A DNA stretch of 64,000 nucleotides, from assembly GCF_000233715.2 (NCBI RefSeq), contig NC_021184.1:434001-498000 (forward strand), read 5' to 3'. This document shows, in pieces, positions 61,387 to 64,000 of the stretch (within the stretch, counting starts at the first letter, position 1; each line of letters opens with the position of its first letter). Source of the DNA: Desulfoscipio gibsoniae DSM 7213. Its GTDB lineage: Bacteria; Bacillota; Desulfotomaculia; Desulfotomaculales; Desulfallaceae. The notes under the pieces are model-generated. The model was not told the origin of the DNA. It ran no database searches and saw nothing but the letters and a program-made list of their open reading frames with translations. The position numbers and the translations under genes were made by a program.

Positions 61387-62598
61387 CTAAAAAAAAGCAT
61401 TGAAAAACCGCCTGAGCACGTCTGCTCCCCCGATAAAAGCGCCTATGCTGCTGCCAATGTTGGCCAGCACCACCACCAGTAGAATATGGGTGACTTTATT
61501 GCGCCAGAAGCCCTTGAGGGAATAAATATCCTCGGACATATTTTCAAAGTCCTGAACATTTGGTTTTCTAATGTAAGCCTCGGTGATGCCGGCAAACCAG
61601 CCCGCTGCCAGCATGGGACTCAGGGAACTGATGGGTGAGGCAATAAAGGCTGTCAGCACGGCAAGGGGGTGGGCGAAGGCGATTAAAGCACCTAGCGCGG
61701 ATAAGGTGCCGTTCCAGAGAACCCAACTTACCATTTGGTCAACCCCCGCTGCCCTGTCCACAGTGAATGTGGAGGCAATGATCGCCAGTATCAGAAGCGG
61801 TATGCCCCAGGCTATGATTTTTATGATTTTGGAGGTTGGTGGAACCTGGGACAGTTGGGCCAGGTCGTGTTTGTGATACAGTTCCTTTTTAATGCCCGGC
61901 ACATGGCCGGCCCCCAGTACAGCCACCACCTTGTTCCCCGGAGCTGTTTTAATCTTCTCGGCCAGGTATTGATCCCTTTCATCGATCAATATAGACTTAA
62001 ACTTGGGGGAAACCTGGGACAATTCGTTTAAAGCCGCGGTCAGCATATCCTGGCTTTTCATTTTTTCCAGTTCTTCCTCGCTGACATCTTCCGTGTCGAA
62101 CATAGTCAAGACGATTTGAAAAAACAATTTAATTTTACCCCAAAAGCTTACCCCTCGCCATAACCGCAGCAAGGTGGTATGAATTTCCCGGTCGGCCAGA
62201 CAGAGGTTCGCACCTATGTCATTAGCTGATGCAATACCCTGAATCATTTCCTGACCCGGTTGAATGCCAAACTGCCGGGCCAGTCTTTTCTGGTAGGAGG
62301 AAAGCACTAAGTTGATTAACAGCAGCATTGCTTTGCCATCTTTAATAATCTTAAAAATGTCTGTGTTTTTCCACTTATCGGCATCAGTTACGGACTGGTA
62401 GCGAGGCTGGCATAGCTCCACGCATACTGTATCGGGTTTTTCCCGTTCAATGACCTCTTTAACCTCCTCGGCGCTTCTTTTGGAGACATGGGCGGTGCCG
62501 ATAAGAATTATTTCCCTGCCGTCCAGCTTTATGCGGTGTACATTGTCACTGTAAGTGTCCAAATTATCACTTCCTAAAGTAGTTTGCTTATAAAACAA
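61387..62598 (-). CDS. TraB/PrgY-family membrane protein
   Basis: 403 residues. The N-terminal TraB domain has LIGTAHVSKRSAEEV, VCVELCQPRY and VLGAGHVPGIKKEL with the conserved His and Glu residues, thought to form a protease- or EreA-like site. The C-terminal third contains about four membrane helices (IAWGIPLLILAIIAS, LSALGALIAFAHPLAVL, MLAAGWFAGIT, HILLVVVLANIGSSI). The family is linked to pheromone shutdown in enterococci but its general role is unknown. It is monocistronic with its own terminator. Confidence 0.85.
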   Translation of the reverse strand: MFYKQTTLGSDNLDTYSDNVHRIKLDGREIILIGTAHVSKRSAEEVKEVIEREKPDTVCVELCQPRYQSVTDADKWKNTDIFKIIKDGKAMLLLINLVLSSYQKRLARQFGIQPGQEMIQGIASANDIGANLCLADREIHTTLLRLWRGVSFWGKIKLFFQIVLTMFDTEDVSEEELEKMKSQDMLTAALNELSQVSPKFKSILIDERDQYLAEKIKTAPGNKVVAVLGAGHVPGIKKELYHKHDLAQLSQVPPTSKIIKIIAWGIPLLILAIIASTFTVDRAAGVDQMVSWVLWNGTLSALGALIAFAHPLAVLTAFIASPISSLSPMLAAGWFAGITEAYIRKPNVQDFENMSEDIYSLKGFWRNKVTHILLVVVLANIGSSIGAFIGGADVLRRFFNAFF

Positions 62599-62781
62599 CT
62601 ATAATAATATCATATTTGCGGACGGTTTTAATCTCAATAAGGTGAAACTCTATGATGGCTTTTTTTCTCAAGACACATCGAAAGGTAAAAGACCATTCCG
62701 CAAGAATATAGTATGTTGGGCTTTCGAAGCTAAACCAAAATGCTTATTTTTATCAGAATGCGCCATAACGAGGTGTTTGGG

Positions 62782-64000
62782 ATGCTGGAAAACAACGGTT
62801 TGCCTGAAAATGAAATTAATCAATTGAAATTATCTAATTTTTTAGAGTCCCTTTATAATGGTGTGGTGATCATAGATAAAGAAGAAAAAATAATTTATTT
62901 CAACCAGGCAGCATGTAAAATTTTCAACATAAAAAGAAGCTATGCCATGGGAAAACCTGTTTTAGATGTGCTGCCAAAGACCGAACTGATTTATGCCTTG
63001 CAGTACGAAAAACCCCGCATAGGGATCAAGTATAAATGGGGTGAAACTTTTATACTGGCCAACCACACACCAATAATTGTTAATCAAAAAGTTGCTGCTG
63101 CGGCCTCCATTTTTCAGGATATATCTGATTTTGAAAAAGTTTCGAATCAGCTGGAAACTGTTCAGGAACTTGCGGCCGAGCTTAATGGCATATTTGATCA
63201 TTCATATGATGGTATTTATGTTACTGACGGAAAGGGAAAAACCCTGCGGGTTAACAAGGCCTATCAGCGTATTACCGGTCTTTCCCTGGAACAGTTGGTG
63301 GGTGAAAATATGAAAGATATCGTTAACCAGGGACTGATCAGTGAATCCATTACCTTTAAAATTTTAAAGGAGAAAAAGGCTTTAACTATTAAACAAACCA
63401 TTAGCACAGGTAAAGATATTTTAGTTACAGGGGTTCCTATTGTTAATAACCAGGGTGATATTGTCAGGGTGGTTACCAACGTTCGTGATATGACCGAATT
63501 GAACAATTTGCATAAGAAACTAGATCAATCCCTTAAATTAAAGGCCCACTTTGAAAAAGAACTTTCCCAGTTAAAGAGAAAATATGAAGGAAACCACCGA
63601 ATAATTGCCCAGAGTAAATTAATGCAAAATGTTTTGGAGCTGGCCTACCGGCTGGCCAAAGTAGATGTTACCGTTTTAATAACCGGGGAATCCGGGGTGG
63701 GAAAAGAGCTTATCGCCCAACTTATTCATGATAACAGTCCCCGGGCCGGTAGAAAGGGAACATTAATAAAAATAAACTGTGGGGCTATACCTGTTGATTT
63801 GCTGGAATCTGAATTATTTGGTTATGAAGAGGGTGCCTTTAGCGGGGCTAAAAAAGGAGGCAAAGCAGGGCTTTTTGAAATTGCCGATGAGGGTACATTG
63901 TTTTTAGATGAAGTTGCGGACCTGCCTATGAGTTTACAGGTTAAATTACTAAGAGTACTACAGGAAGGGGAATTTACGCGTCTTGGCGGTACTAAACCAA
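62782..64000 (+). CDS. Sigma-54-dependent activator with two PAS domains (3' end outside window)
   Basis: The frame is open to the end of the window. ATG at 62782 follows GAGGTG; an in-frame ATG at 62758 lacks a good site. Two PAS-like domains (about 15-115 and 125-245) and a coiled linker precede an AAA+ domain with Walker A GESGVGKE, the sigma-54 loop GAFSGA and Walker [10 protein letters not shown]. The C-terminal DNA-binding part is not in the window. It differs from the activator at 26170 in its second PAS domain and its near-canonical sigma-54 loop. Its targets may lie to the right. Confidence 0.87.
   Translation, partial: MLENNGLPENEINQLKLSNFLESLYNGVVIIDKEEKIIYFNQAACKIFNIKRSYAMGKPVLDVLPKTELIYALQYEKPRIGIKYKWGETFILANHTPIIVNQKVAAAASIFQDISDFEKVSNQLETVQELAAELNGIFDHSYDGIYVTDGKGKTLRVNKAYQRITGLSLEQLVGENMKDIVNQGLISESITFKILKEKKALTIKQTISTGKDILVTGVPIVNNQGDIVRVVTNVRDMTELNNLHKKLDQSLKLKAHFEKELSQLKRKYEGNHRIIAQSKLMQNVLELAYRLAKVDVTVLITGESGVGKELIAQLIHDNSPRAGRKGTLIKINCGAIPVDLLESELFGYEEGAFSGAKKGGKAGLFEIADEGTLFLDEVADLPMSLQVKLLRVLQEGEFTRLGGTKP

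Noticed and set aside
1-64000. tRNA, rRNA, CRISPR arrays, intact insertion sequences or prophage
   Set aside because: No cloverleaf-like, rRNA-like or regularly spaced repeat sequences and no intact transposase, integrase or phage genes were seen.
1-64000. bamA ring hydrolase, bamQ, bcrA/bcrD or benzylsuccinate synthase subunits
   Set aside because: They were looked for because of the pathway context; no gene of the right length and motifs is present in the window.

Overview
The window looks like a chromosomal segment of a strictly anaerobic, Gram-positive (Firmicutes/Peptococcaceae, Desulfotomaculum- or Pelotomaculum-like) degrader of aromatic or alicyclic acids. This is inferred from strong AGGAGG-type ribosome binding sites, tungsten aldehyde:ferredoxin oxidoreductase (AOR) family proteins, two selenocysteine-type UGA genes, a copper-amine-oxidase-domain surface protein and a dense set of CoA-thioester enzymes. 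No rRNA, tRNA, CRISPR array or intact mobile element was seen.

Layout. 1-3200: end of an acyl-CoA ligase gene, a decayed IS110-family transposase, and a minus-strand phenylacetate-CoA-ligase-like gene broken by an in-frame TAG. 4115-13450: a plus-strand operon with an HMG-CoA-synthase-like/OB-fold protein, thiolase, acyl-CoA dehydrogenase, two 3-hydroxyacyl-CoA dehydrogenases, three crotonases and an amidohydrolase-like protein. 13781-22395: a class II (tungsten) benzoyl-CoA reductase locus, bamBCD-fdhD-bamEF, with apparent UGA-encoded selenocysteine in BamE and BamF. 22570-25800: a transporter fragment, a nitroreductase and a frameshifted third AOR with its ferredoxin. 26170-31332: a sigma-54 activator, a molybdopterin oxidoreductase and a glycyl-radical activase. 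31354-40142: a ligase pseudogene, an acyl-CoA dehydrogenase, an MFS gene with an in-frame TAG, two ligases and a DUF3311/SSS symporter pair. 41085-51815: 3-hydroxyacyl-CoA dehydrogenase, crotonase, BbsAB-type thiolase pair, glycyl radical enzyme, ligase, DASS transporter and MBL-fold hydrolase. 52024-54587 (minus): a second bamBC pair. 55691-59489: BcrC- and BcrB-like (class I benzoyl-CoA reductase family) genes plus an acyl-CoA dehydrogenase lacking the usual catalytic Glu. 59600-64000: a secreted stalk-domain protein, a TraB-family protein and the start of a second sigma-54 activator.

How it fits together. Ligases activate acids, Bam/Bcr proteins reduce the ring, and the dehydrogenase-hydratase-dehydrogenase-thiolase sets perform beta-oxidation. 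The most striking unifying signal is regulatory. Eight copies of one palindrome (arms like TTAGCAAATTTGCAG around a 6-7 nt spacer) recur, and seven of them lie 76-143 nt upstream of a sigma-54 -24/-12 promoter. These promoters serve the beta-oxidation operon, the third AOR, the molybdopterin enzyme, the acyl-CoA dehydrogenase at 32200, the operon at 41085, bamBC-2 and the bcrCB-like genes. The activator gene at 26170-27633 lies between two perfect copies and is the obvious candidate regulator. The window is also full of duplicated and broken copies of its own genes, which suggests a recently reshuffled catabolic island.
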